Positions 44,348-52,012 of a stretch of DNA of 64,000 nucleotides are shown here, piece by piece (position 1 is the first letter of the stretch; each line of letters opens with the position of its first letter). The stretch is from DATAJX01 sp964601735 (GTDB lineage: Bacteria; Pseudomonadota; Alphaproteobacteria; UBA2136; UBA6156). The stretch lies in contig CAZROO010000007.1 in NCBI GenBank assembly GCA_964601735.1, forward strand, positions 1-64,000, read 5' to 3'. The notes beneath the pieces are model-generated. The model was given only the letters and a program-made list of their open reading frames with translations. It made no database searches and was not told where the DNA came from. The translations under genes and the position numbers were made by a program.

Positions 44348-45424
44348 CTAATCATGAGACAGGCTATCGAGCTGGTAGTGGGTGTAGTTGAACTCGTAGG
44401 TCAGCACGTCGGCCAACTGGGCGCGGGGGATGCCGCCGTCGCCCACGTGGATGCCGTCGATGAAAAAGTGCGGAGGCTTGTCGAGGCCCAGGGCGCGGGC
44501 CAGTTGCGCGTCGGCATCGAGTTCGCGGTAGAAGCGCCGGGCCTCGGTGGCCAGCCAGCGGCGGGCGTCGGCGGCGGAAACGCCCGCGCTTACCAGGGCG
44601 TCGAAATAGGCTTCGGGTGAGCTTTCCTTGACGTTGAACAGCGCCTTGCGGAACTCCCAGAATTTACCGCCGCGCTGGGCCACCTTGCCGTAGAAGGCGG
44701 CGAGGTTGGTTTGGTGGCTGCTATCGACCGGCAGGTAGACCTGGATGTAGCGCAGGTTATCCTTGTTGCTGTCGTAAAGCTCGTCGGCTTTTTGCAGGTC
44801 GTCCATGCAGGCCACGCAGGAGAGGTCGCTGAACTCGACCAGCGTGATGGGTGCGTTGCCGTTGCCGCGCCAGGCGTCGTGGGCGTAGGGGGTGAAGTGG
44901 AAGCGGCGCTTGAGCAGTTCTTCGGTTTCGGCCTTGCGCAGGCTGGCCGGTGTGAAGGCTGCCTCGGCGTCGGTTTTCAAATCCTTGCGGGTTTCGACCT
45001 TGAGGATGCCCAGGCTGATGCTGGGCATGGCCTGCTCGGCGCTGAGCACCTTGCCGGTAAACGACTTTTTGGTTTCATCTTCTTCGGGGGCGCCGTTGCC
45101 GATAGTACCGGAGACGGCGGTGCTTCCGGATATCTGGCCGCTAGCGGAAACAGTGGCGCTGCCAGAGACCGGCGTTGTGGCCGAAATTTCAGGCGCCGCT
45201 TCGGTTGGGCCTTCGGCTGGCTCGATGGCGGCGAGTCGGGCATCGAGTGACTGGGCGTTGGCCAGTTGGTTTCCGGCGGGTGAGGCCTCGATGATTTCGG
45301 CAAACGCCTGCTGGCCGTCGCCGCCGAATTTTTGCACCAGGCGGGTATCGACACCCATGAGCGCGAGGGTGCCCGCCGCAAGCAGGCTATAGGCAACCAT
45401 AAACGGGCCCTTGGGCAGACTCAT
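44348..45424 (-). CDS. Membrane-anchored DsbA-like thiol oxidoreductase
   Basis: 358 aa. An N-terminal membrane anchor (VAYSLLAAGTLALMG) is followed by a ~100-residue Ser/Thr/Ala-rich linker (SATVSASGQISGSTAVSG) and a thioredoxin-fold domain from about residue 195: ITLVEFSDLSCVACMDDL with active site CVAC, later the cis-Pro loop KPPHFFIDG. This makes it a periplasmic dithiol oxidase or isomerase. It is in a two-gene unit with the TPR-like membrane protein. The secreted proteins of this genome are rich in paired Cys, so they are possible substrates (inference). Confidence 0.82.
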   Translation of the reverse strand: MSLPKGPFMVAYSLLAAGTLALMGVDTRLVQKFGGDGQQAFAEIIEASPAGNQLANAQSLDARLAAIEPAEGPTEAAPEISATTPVSGSATVSASGQISGSTAVSGTIGNGAPEEDETKKSFTGKVLSAEQAMPSISLGILKVETRKDLKTDAEAAFTPASLRKAETEELLKRRFHFTPYAHDAWRGNGNAPITLVEFSDLSCVACMDDLQKADELYDSNKDNLRYIQVYLPVDSSHQTNLAAFYGKVAQRGGKFWEFRKALFNVKESSPEAYFDALVSAGVSAADARRWLATEARRFYRELDADAQLARALGLDKPPHFFIDGIHVGDGGIPRAQLADVLTYEFNYTHYQLDSLSHD

Positions 45425-45538
45425 GTAGGCACTTTAGCGCCGAAATCCGCCCACACCAGTCACCGCAGGGTATACGCTGGATACCCTGTTGTTTTTGCGC
45501 TTCCTTTCCATTACAAACAGGGCGGAAGGAATACAAAC

Positions 45539-45883
45539 ATGCCGTTCGTCGTCACTGGAAAATGCATCAAATGCCGCTACACGGACTGTGTAGAGGTGTG
45601 TCCTGTGGACTGCTTTTACGAGGGCGAGAACATGCTGGTCATCAACCCGGACGAATGCATCGACTGCGGTGTGTGCGAGCCGGAGTGCCCGATTAGCGCT
45701 ATCAAGCCCGACGAGGAGCTGGCGCCGGACGAACGTGAATGGGCCGAGGTGAATCGCAAGTTTTCGGCGGTATGGCCCAACATTACCGAGAGCAAGGGGC
45801 CGCTGCCGACCGCCGAGGCCGAAGCGGAGAAATCTGCGGCAGAGAAGAAAGAGTCTTTTTCGGAAAAGCCGGGCGGCGCGTAA
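45539..45883 (+). CDS. fdxA: Seven-iron ferredoxin FdxA
   Basis: 114 aa. The cysteine pattern CIKCRYTDCVEVCPVDCF and CIDCGVCEPECPISAI binds one [3Fe-4S] and one [4Fe-4S] cluster. The rest (WPNITESKGPLP) matches FdxA of alphaproteobacteria. GGAAGGA lies before the ATG. It is divergent from the DsbA-like gene. The last ~20 residues are charged and low complexity (EAEAEKSAAEKKESF). Confidence 0.95.
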   Translation: MPFVVTGKCIKCRYTDCVEVCPVDCFYEGENMLVINPDECIDCGVCEPECPISAIKPDEELAPDEREWAEVNRKFSAVWPNITESKGPLPTAEAEAEKSAAEKKESFSEKPGGA

Positions 45884-45945
45884 GCCACGTTTTGGCGTGG
45901 TGTTGCCACACTAGCCAGGGGGACGAAATCTGTTATGGTGACGGG

Positions 45946-46182
45946 ATGCAAAATATAACAACCCAAGCTTCCGCTCCGGCCTGCAAAATATTTTCAACTG
46001 TTGAGATTTCTCTTCAGTCGGCCGCGGAGTTGAATGGCTTGTACCGTCATTTACTGGCAAGATTCCCTGACGCCACCGACCAGGAACTTGAGCTGATGTA
46101 CCGCTGCCGGGTTATGCATGCCCGTGCCCAACAATCGATTGAGGCGTTTGACCGCCAATATGGACGACCGGACGGCAATTGA
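45946..46182 (+). CDS. Hypothetical protein, 78 aa
   Basis: Not recognised. Helical throughout (SLQSAAELNGLYRHLLARF, ATDQELELMYRCRVMHARAQQSIEAF), no signal peptide. It overlaps the next small gene by 23 bases, and both are probably translated from one message. Only a weak ribosome site precedes the ATG. No terminator is seen after fdxA, so co-transcription with fdxA is possible. Confidence 0.5.
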   Translation: MQNITTQASAPACKIFSTVEISLQSAAELNGLYRHLLARFPDATDQELELMYRCRVMHARAQQSIEAFDRQYGRPDGN

Positions 46183-46360
46183 GTTGATGGCGCTGACCAA
46201 AGAGGTCAGTCAATTAAAGGGCTTTGCGGCCGATGCCCGCAAGGCGGCCGCGCAAACTGATGATCATTTGAAACGCGAGGAATGGCTTACCAGCGCAGGC
46301 CAACTGGAGGACGACGCCACCGCGTTGCAACGGCGCGTGGATATTTTAAGAAAACGATAG
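46160..46360 (+). CDS. Hypothetical coiled-coil protein, 66 aa
   Basis: MDDRTAIELMALTKEVSQL followed by a charged helix to the end (REEWLTSAGQLEDDATALQRR), probably a coiled coil. Not recognised. An in-frame ATG at 46118 is an alternative start. It is convergent with the Wzz-like gene, six bases apart, without an obvious terminator between. Confidence 0.45.
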   Translation: MDDRTAIELMALTKEVSQLKGFAADARKAAAQTDDHLKREEWLTSAGQLEDDATALQRRVDILRKR

Positions 46361-46366
46361 ATACGC

Positions 46367-47926
46367 TTAAACACCGGCGCGGTGGGCCAGGAAATTGCCC
46401 AGCCCCGGCACCAGCCGGTTGAGGCAGTTGAGCGCCTGACGGGCCAGGACGGCGGGCGTGGGGTCGAAGCGCGCGTTGGCGATGACGCCCAGCACATGCG
46501 CGCCGCTGGCGGTGAGCTGGCTGGCGGCATTGATGGCGCGGCGGCGGGTGGTGACGCCGGTGAGCACTACCAGGGCCGTGCGTTCGGCCGCGGCGGCAAG
46601 GCTCAGCGGGTCGACATTGTTGCGGTTGGCGGCGGCCAGCGGGCTGGTGTCGATGATGACGTGCTCGTAGCCCTTGCTGACCTTGTCGAGCCACTCGCGG
46701 GTGTTGGCGAAGCTGGCGAGTTCTTTTTGCGTGCCGTCGTCGTTCGGGGCGGGCAGGAAGTCGACGCCGCTGTCGCCGAGCGGGACGATGGCTTCTTTCC
46801 AGCCCGGGGCTTTGTGGGTGATCTTCCAGGCGGCAGGGCGAGCGCCGTTGGCGCGGGTGAGGAAGCTATTTTTGAGGTTCAAATCGACCAGCAGCACCTT
46901 TTTGGTGGTGGCGGCGCTGCGCAGCGCCAGCAGTTGGGCGAGCAGGCTGGTGCCTTCAGCGCTGTCGGCGGAGATGAGAACCAAAGTACCGTTGAGGTTG
47001 CGGGTGAGGATGCGGTGCAGGCGGACCACCTCGGCGAAGCTGGCGGGCTGGACGTTTGTACCGCCGACGCTGACGTTGACCACGCCGCTCTCGATGTGGA
47101 CCATGCCGAGGTCGGGCAGGGCACCGAGCAGCGGCAGGCCGGTGACGGCGGCGATGTTCTCCTGCGTGGCCAGCGCGCTGCGGCGGGCGCGGCGGAGTGT
47201 GACCACAATCATGCTGAACAGCAGTCCGGCGAGGAACCCGGCGAGGGCGTCATGCAGGTGGCGCCCGGCCTCGGTGGGCGCGGGCAGCAGGCGGGCGGGT
47301 TCGGCAAACCACAGCACGGCGTTGGGCGCGCCCTTGTCGAACGCGGCGTTGACGCTGTTGAGGCTGGTAAGGATGTTATTATAGCTTTCGCGCAGGTGGG
47401 CGGTTTCGGCCACGTCGTCCGGGTTTGGCGTGCTGGCGGCATCGTCGACGGTGGCGCCCTGGGTCTTTTTAATCTGCTCGCCGATTTCCTGCAGGCGCTG
47501 TTGTAACCTCAGGCGTTCCGGCGCCAGCAGTTCGTAAATGTAGTTGAAGGCGAGGGCGTCGAGCAGGCTTTCCAGCCGTTCGCGTTGCGGGCTGGTGTAG
47601 GTGATGGTCAGAAGCCGGTCGTTGACGGGGTGGAGCTTTAGCCCCTTGGGGTTGATGGTTTGGCCGCCGTCGCGGGCGCTGTCGGCCAGCAGGTCTGGAC
47701 GGTGGAGGATGTCGTTAAGCACGGCGGCGTGGCCGGGGGCCTGCCAGTTCTGCAGCAGCGGGGATTTGGCCTCATTCACATCGAGCTGCAAGGTGACGGC
47801 TGCGGTGTAGGTGGTGGGCTGGGAAAAACTGTTGGCCAGGCTGAGCACCAGGCCCAGCAGCGGCGGCCACACCCAGGCGTGCCGGTCGCGCCAGAATTCC
47901 GCCACACTTTGCCAACCGCCACGCAT
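46367..47926 (-). CDS. Wzz/BY-kinase-like polysaccharide co-polymerase with degenerate Walker A
   Basis: 519 aa. TM1 follows a short cytoplasmic start (WVWPPLLGLVLSLANSF), a periplasmic Wzz-type domain follows (YTAAVTLQLDVNEAKS ... coiled coil LRLQQRLQEIGEQIKK), TM2 is near residues 245-265 (DALAFLAGLLFSMIVVTL-like), and the end is a tyrosine-kinase-like ATPase domain. In that domain Walker A reads SADSAEGTSLLAQ, lacking the GK(S/T) lysine, while Walker A' (VLLVDLNL) and Walker B (HVIIDTSP) are present. The C-terminus lacks a Tyr cluster. It may be a non-kinase regulator of exopolysaccharide chain length. The frame is open to 48142, but 47926 has AAGGA upstream and fits the topology. Confidence 0.75.
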   Translation of the reverse strand: MRGGWQSVAEFWRDRHAWVWPPLLGLVLSLANSFSQPTTYTAAVTLQLDVNEAKSPLLQNWQAPGHAAVLNDILHRPDLLADSARDGGQTINPKGLKLHPVNDRLLTITYTSPQRERLESLLDALAFNYIYELLAPERLRLQQRLQEIGEQIKKTQGATVDDAASTPNPDDVAETAHLRESYNNILTSLNSVNAAFDKGAPNAVLWFAEPARLLPAPTEAGRHLHDALAGFLAGLLFSMIVVTLRRARRSALATQENIAAVTGLPLLGALPDLGMVHIESGVVNVSVGGTNVQPASFAEVVRLHRILTRNLNGTLVLISADSAEGTSLLAQLLALRSAATTKKVLLVDLNLKNSFLTRANGARPAAWKITHKAPGWKEAIVPLGDSGVDFLPAPNDDGTQKELASFANTREWLDKVSKGYEHVIIDTSPLAAANRNNVDPLSLAAAAERTALVVLTGVTTRRRAINAASQLTASGAHVLGVIANARFDPTPAVLARQALNCLNRLVPGLGNFLAHRAGV

Positions 47927-48043
47927 GTTATTCAAATCCTTTTGGGTACTTTTACGGGAACGGGCCAAGCTTTCAACCGGCTTGGCTTTTTTGGGGGCAT
48001 CCTTTGTGTTGTCGGGAGAGTTATTCGGGCCTAAAATGGGCTC

Positions 48044-48463
48044 ATGGAAATCCTTTTTCCCCGGGTTGAGTGCGAGATGCCGACGGGAGCACCTCGACTT
48101 TTTCCCAAAGGAATTGCCAACGCCAAGGCTGTCGCTGCTCAAACTTATAAATCGAAGTCTGTTGCTGTTCCTTTTCTAGATAGTAAGGCCTGGGCTGAAT
48201 ATCACGACATTTTTAAGATTCAGTTTGAGCCAGCACATGGTAAACCCCCTGCGATTTCGATTGAGGGCAAGGGAGACTGGATTGCCTACCCATACGCATT
48301 GGTTAATGCGTCGGTTGAAGAAGGGTCTTGTGTGGTATGGATTGCGCCCGCGCCGCCTCCGCGGGAGTATGATGTGAGGCATGTTCGGATTTACAGTGAC
48401 ACGCAGATTGCGGAGCGGGATAATCAACGGATAGCTGATACGTTGCGAATGAAAAATTTGTAA
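48044..48463 (+). CDS. Hypothetical protein, 139 aa
   Basis: Not recognised. Soluble, mixed alpha/beta: VPFLDSKAWAEYHDIFKIQFEP, ISIEGKGDWIAYPYALVNASVEEGSCVVWIA, YDVRHVRIYSDTQIAERDNQRIADTL (each cut from longer runs). ATG 48077 is an alternative start. It is divergent from the Wzz-like gene. Its stop is followed by the hairpin that terminates the opposing zinc-ribbon gene. Confidence 0.5.
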   Translation: MEILFPRVECEMPTGAPRLFPKGIANAKAVAAQTYKSKSVAVPFLDSKAWAEYHDIFKIQFEPAHGKPPAISIEGKGDWIAYPYALVNASVEEGSCVVWIAPAPPPREYDVRHVRIYSDTQIAERDNQRIADTLRMKNL

Positions 48464-48489
48464 AAAAACATGGCCCCTGAGGGGCCATG
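48462..48489 (-). terminator. Terminator of the zinc-ribbon gene
   Basis: ACATGGCCCC-TGA-GGGGCCATGT with a T7 run on the minus strand. On the plus strand no T-run follows, so it acts on the minus-strand gene ending at 48501. Confidence 0.75.
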
Positions 48490-48500
48490 TCCGTGAAGAG

Positions 48501-48710
48501 TTAATCTTCGTCGTCATCGTCGTAGTAATCGTCTTCTTGGCTTCCGCCATCGTCATTGCAGGCAGGACAGCATATTTGGCCCGGATCTAGGCCATTTTTG
48601 CCGCAGGCTTTGCAATGCCTGACTTCGCCTTTTCCGTCATTGTAGTCGCCACTACCGCCACAGTGCGGGCAATCGAGACTGCCTGCACCGCCGCATTTCT
48701 CACATGACAT
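48501..48710 (-). CDS. Small zinc-ribbon protein with acidic tail, 69 aa
   Basis: Contains four CxxC pairs (CEKCGG, CPHCGG, CKACGK, CCPAC); the first two carry the CxxCxGxG-like pattern of the DnaJ zinc-finger domain. It ends in a run of Asp/Glu/Tyr (QEDDYYDDDDED). GAGGATAAA precedes the ATG. The role is unknown; the DnaJ-type ribbon suggests protein binding or a redox function. It lies just upstream of, and divergent from, the rplK promoter. Confidence 0.65.
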   Translation of the reverse strand: MSCEKCGGAGSLDCPHCGGSGDYNDGKGEVRHCKACGKNGLDPGQICCPACNDDGGSQEDDYYDDDDED

Positions 48711-48830
48711 TTTATCCTCGTTGTTACCCCACACTTCTCGCCTGCGGGGCGGGTGGTGTAGAATGAGGGCGAGGCTCAAACGGTATTTATGGATGGTTAA
48801 AAGATGGGGCTAAAAGGCTGTTTTTCAAGC

Positions 48831-48859
48831 TTGCCAAGGGGTTAAAAAGACCCTATATC
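48831..48859 (+). promoter_or_regulatory. Sigma-70 promoter of rplK-rplA
   Basis: TTGCCA (48831-48836), a spacer of exactly 17 bases, TATATC (48854-48859). The transcript would begin near 48866, giving a leader of ~70 bases. Confidence 0.75.
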
Positions 48860-48866
48860 GGCCCTA

Positions 48867-48904
48867 CTACGGCGGTGTTCCTTTGGGAACCGACCCAACC
48901 GTAG
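48867..48904 (+). promoter_or_regulatory. Structured leader of rplK
   Basis: CTACGG (48867-48872) pairs with CCGTAG (48899-48904); inside it GTTCC pairs with GGAAC around TTTG. The hairpin would be at the very 5' end of the message. In other bacteria L1 represses rplK-rplA by binding a leader that mimics its 23S site; whether this hairpin is that site is inference. Confidence 0.45.
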
Positions 48905-48935
48905 GAGTTGAACCAACGAAACAGGACTACAAGCT

Positions 48936-49361
48936 ATGGCTAAAAAAGTCATCGGCTTCATCAAGCTGCAGGTTGCGGCTGGTCAAGCCAACCCCGCCCC
49001 GCCGGTGGGCCCCGCCCTCGGTCAAAAAGGGCTGAACATCATGGAATTCTGCAAGGCCTTTAACGCCGCCACGCAGCAAAAATTCAAGCCGGGCACGCCC
49101 GTGCCGGTGGTTATCACCGCGTACGCCGACCGGACCTTCACCTTTGAGATGAAGACCCCGCCCGCCAGCTGGTACCTGCTGCAAGCCAGCAAAGTAGCCA
49201 AAGGCGCCGGTACCCACAAAACCACCATCGGCAAGGTGACCAAGAAGCAAGTGCGCGAAATCGCCGAAGCCAAGATGGTCGACCTCAATGCCACCAGCAT
49301 CGAGGCCGCCGAAAAGATCATCGCCGGGAGCGCCCGCTCGATGGGCCTGGCGGTTGAGTAA
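48936..49361 (+). CDS. rplK: 50S ribosomal protein uL11
   Basis: 141 aa, usual length. VIGFIKLQVAAGQANPAPPVGPALGQKGLNI (cut: AGQANPAPPVGPALGQKGL) is the conserved N-terminal domain, TPPASWYLLQA the middle, and the C-terminal rRNA-binding part includes IAEAKMVDLNA and SARSMGLAVE. It lies at the GTPase-associated centre. secE and nusG, usually directly upstream, are absent; a zinc-ribbon gene is there instead. Confidence 0.98.
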   Translation: MAKKVIGFIKLQVAAGQANPAPPVGPALGQKGLNIMEFCKAFNAATQQKFKPGTPVPVVITAYADRTFTFEMKTPPASWYLLQASKVAKGAGTHKTTIGKVTKKQVREIAEAKMVDLNATSIEAAEKIIAGSARSMGLAVE

Positions 49362-49380
49362 GGGAAGGGGAGAAAGCATT

Positions 49381-50106
49381 ATGGCTACCAAAAAGACTTC
49401 TTCCAAGGCTAGCGCCGGCAAGCGCCTGAGCAGCGGCCGCATGGACAACATGCCTGCCGTGGACAAGACCAAGTTCTACACCCTCAGCGAAGCCGTGAGC
49501 ATGCTCAAGGCCGCGCCGAGCGCCAAGTTCGATGAGACGGTTGATGTTGCCATCGGCTTGAACGTGGACCCCAAGTATAATGACCAGATGGTGCGCGGCA
49601 CCGTGACGATGCCCAACGGCACCGGCAAGACCGTGCGCGTGGCCGTCGTGGCCAAGGGCGACGCCGCCGAGGCTGCCAAGGCCGCGGGTGCCGACGTGGT
49701 TGGCGCCGACGACCTGATCAAGAAAATCGAAGGCGGGTTCCTCGAGTTCGACCGCCTGGTCGCCACCCCCGACTGCATGCCGCTGGTGGGCCGCGTGGGC
49801 AAACTGCTGGGCCCCAAGGGCCTGATGCCGAACCCCAAGCTCGGCACCGTGACCCCCAACGCCGCCAAGGCGGTGAAGGACATCAAGGCCGGCCAGATCG
49901 AGTTTAAGGTTGAGGCCGCCGGTATCGTTCACGCCGGTGTGGGTAAAAAGAGCTTTGACGCCAAAAAGCTGGAGCAGAACATTAAAGCCCTGTTTGAAGC
50001 TGTGAAGGCGGCAAAGCCGTCGGGCGCCAAGGTCGATTACCTGCGCAAGGTGTCGGTCAGCACGACGATGGGCCCGGGTGTCCGCGTTGATATGAGCAGC
50101 ATCTAA
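49381..50106 (+). CDS. rplA: 50S ribosomal protein uL1
   Basis: 241 aa. L1 stalk protein; motifs FDETVDVAIGLNVDPK, RGTVTMPNGTGKTVRVAV, VGRVGKLLGPKGLMPNPKLGTVT (cut: LLGPKGLMPNPKLGTV). The N-terminus carries a Lys/Ser-rich extension (ATKKTSSKASAGKRLSSGR) beyond the usual start. It begins 19 bases after rplK and is followed by a strong terminator, separating it from rplJ-rplL. Confidence 0.98.
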   Translation: MATKKTSSKASAGKRLSSGRMDNMPAVDKTKFYTLSEAVSMLKAAPSAKFDETVDVAIGLNVDPKYNDQMVRGTVTMPNGTGKTVRVAVVAKGDAAEAAKAAGADVVGADDLIKKIEGGFLEFDRLVATPDCMPLVGRVGKLLGPKGLMPNPKLGTVTPNAAKAVKDIKAGQIEFKVEAAGIVHAGVGKKSFDAKKLEQNIKALFEAVKAAKPSGAKVDYLRKVSVSTTMGPGVRVDMSSI

Positions 50107-50125
50107 TCTGCTGTTCACCAAACGC

Positions 50126-50154
50126 AAAAAGCCGCCTTCAGGGCGGCTTTTTTA
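50126..50154 (+). terminator. rplK-rplA terminator
   Basis: AAAAAGCCGCC-TTCA-GGGCGGCTTTTTT. It splits the usual rplKAJL operon into two transcription units. Confidence 0.85.
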
Positions 50155-50166
50155 ACAGTTTCGTCT

Positions 50167-51012
50167 TTATTTTATGGTCACGCCGCTGGGGGGATGGCTG
50201 AAGAAAGTGTTGATTTCCACCTGGGTTTTTCCGGGGATGAACAGGTCATAGCTGCCGTTGTTGGTCAGGCATTTATTGTACCCACCGGCGTTGAATTGGC
50301 GGGTGGTACCTTTGGGCAAGACCCAGCCGTTGCTGTTGCCCGGGGCCGCGCCGATGGCGGGGCCGCAGGCGGGGGTGACATAAACTGTCAGAGACAGGCT
50401 GGTACCGGTGACCGCATGCCAGCCGGAAGTGCTGCCGTTGGGGCAGCTTAAGGTATAGGTAGTGGTGGTGGCCGGGTACACAGTCATCGCGCTGGACATG
50501 TACCCGCTGGTCGAAAAGTTGCTGCCGTAAGTGCCGCCGAAAAAACTGATATATATATTGCCTGTAGCACCGTCGCAGTTCCCAAAATGATTATGGCTGG
50601 AGCAAAAGCTGCCGTAACTGCAATAGGTGTAATTCTGGCAGACCCAGTCAATCCGTACCGGCGTTCCGGCTGGTACGCTCAATGCGCTGCCATACGTCCT
50701 AATGCTGCCGGGAGTCATATTGAAAAATCCCGCTTTACCGCCACCCACGCCCAAGGCCATTGGTTGCCCGCTGGCCTGCATATTGCCCAGGGCTGAAACG
50801 CTGAACACCGCCGCGGGTACCGTTGCCACGGTATCCATGCAGGCCTGGGTATTGGCCCCTCCTGTTATCTGATGTGGAAATGGCCAGGCGCCTTCAAATA
50901 CTGACCATACCGAGCCCCACGCCGGGCCGGATGAGGCGGGCGCCAATGCATGGGCCGGGGCTGCCAGCAGCATGCAGACGGTCATCAGGCCAAGGGCATT
51001 GGAGTAGCGCAT
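50167..51012 (-). CDS. Secreted cysteine-rich protein, 281 aa
   Basis: Not recognised. The start at 51012 has AGGAGG upstream. A signal peptide (LGLMTVCMLLAAPAHA) is followed by Gly/Ser/Thr-rich sequence containing a Cys cluster (VCQNYTYCSYGSFCSSHNHFGNC, cut: CSYGSFCSSHNHFGNC), two segments like Ig or beta-sandwich strands (TTTTYTLSCPNGSTSG, LSLTVYVTPACG) and a C-terminal Asn/Gly region. It lies 12 bases after the S74 gene at 51024 on the same strand, so the two form an operon. No homology to the Asp-box proteins is seen. Confidence 0.75.
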   Translation of the reverse strand: MRYSNALGLMTVCMLLAAPAHALAPASSGPAWGSVWSVFEGAWPFPHQITGGANTQACMDTVATVPAAVFSVSALGNMQASGQPMALGVGGGKAGFFNMTPGSIRTYGSALSVPAGTPVRIDWVCQNYTYCSYGSFCSSHNHFGNCDGATGNIYISFFGGTYGSNFSTSGYMSSAMTVYPATTTTYTLSCPNGSTSGWHAVTGTSLSLTVYVTPACGPAIGAAPGNSNGWVLPKGTTRQFNAGGYNKCLTNNGSYDLFIPGKTQVEINTFFSHPPSGVTIK

Positions 51013-51023
51013 ATCCGCGCCTC

Positions 51024-51887
51024 CTATTTCTTCAGTGCGTCGACCTGCTGCTTCAGGGTGTCGATCTCGGCTTGCTGTTCCTTGATGGCGTTGACCAGCA
51101 GCGGTACCAGGCGCGGGTAGTCGACCGCCAGCAGCTTGGTATCCGGGTTGGTAATGACGGCCTCGGGCAGAACCTTTTGCACATCCTGAGCGATCAGCCC
51201 GACATCGGCCTTGCCGATGCGGCCGGTGTTGGCCTTGCTGGCGTTCCACTTGAAGGTGACGCCTTCAAGCCCGTCCAGCTTACCCAGTGCGTTCTTCAGC
51301 GGGGTGACGTCGTCCTTCAAGCGGCGGTCCGAGCCGTAATAAAAGGCGCCCGCATATATGGCGGCGCTGCCGCTGGGGCCGACATAAACCGGGGTGTTCG
51401 CATAGTAATTAAGGTAGATGTAGTGACCACCCAGGGCATCGAGGTGAAGATTGCCGTCGCTGGCCATGACAGAAGCATAGCTGCCGCTGCGCCAGCCGCC
51501 GACCTCAAGCGATTGCCCCCAGGTATTGGGGCCGAGAACGAGCGCGGGGCTATTGGCGGAGGAAACGGCAATCTGGCCGCCCGTGGTATTGATGCCGGCG
51601 GTGTTGTTCATGGTGAGCTGGTAGTCGCCGACGCCCACGCAACCTTTGACATCCGCCTTGGGGTCGGCGGGCGCGTAGAATTTGCGGATGGTGTTGCAGT
51701 AGGTTATGCCGTCGATCTTGGTTTGCAGCGCCGCGACGCTGGCATCAACCTTGCTGTTGATGGCTCCCACCGTGGCTTGGGTGGCCTGGCTGCCGGTGGT
51801 GACGGACTCCAGCGCATAGGTTGGGACGGTCACGGCACCGGTGGCCAGCGTGGCAAGAACAGTCAATTGTAAAGGAATGTGCTTCAT
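51024..51887 (-). CDS. Secreted S74 (intramolecular chaperone) protein, 287 aa
   Basis: A signal peptide (LQLTVLATLATGAVTVPTYA) and a short coiled coil (VGAINSKVDASVAALQTKI) are followed by a two-Cys module (YCNTIRKFYAP ... KGCVG), a small beta region (residues ~90-180) and the S74 domain: GSDRRLKDDVTPL with Ser186 and Lys191 in the self-cleavage spacing, then VGLIAQDVQKVLPEAV and a C-terminal coiled coil (INAIKEQQAEIDTLKQQVDAL, cut). Predicted to be a trimer. The first ~95 residues and the sequence around the start codon are duplicated in the gene at 52013. CATAAT lies five bases before the ATG without a Shine-Dalgarno site. Confidence 0.88.
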   Translation of the reverse strand: MKHIPLQLTVLATLATGAVTVPTYALESVTTGSQATQATVGAINSKVDASVAALQTKIDGITYCNTIRKFYAPADPKADVKGCVGVGDYQLTMNNTAGINTTGGQIAVSSANSPALVLGPNTWGQSLEVGGWRSGSYASVMASDGNLHLDALGGHYIYLNYYANTPVYVGPSGSAAIYAGAFYYGSDRRLKDDVTPLKNALGKLDGLEGVTFKWNASKANTGRIGKADVGLIAQDVQKVLPEAVITNPDTKLLAVDYPRLVPLLVNAIKEQQAEIDTLKQQVDALKK

Positions 51888-52012
51888 GGGTTATTATGAA
51901 AACCTACTCCGGGGTTACTGACAAAGGCTGACAGGTAACAAAGGGAGAGGGGTGTGATGTGAAAAGCAGGGACTAAGCCCTGCTTTTTCAATGCCTTGTT
52001 TATGCCCGTTGG

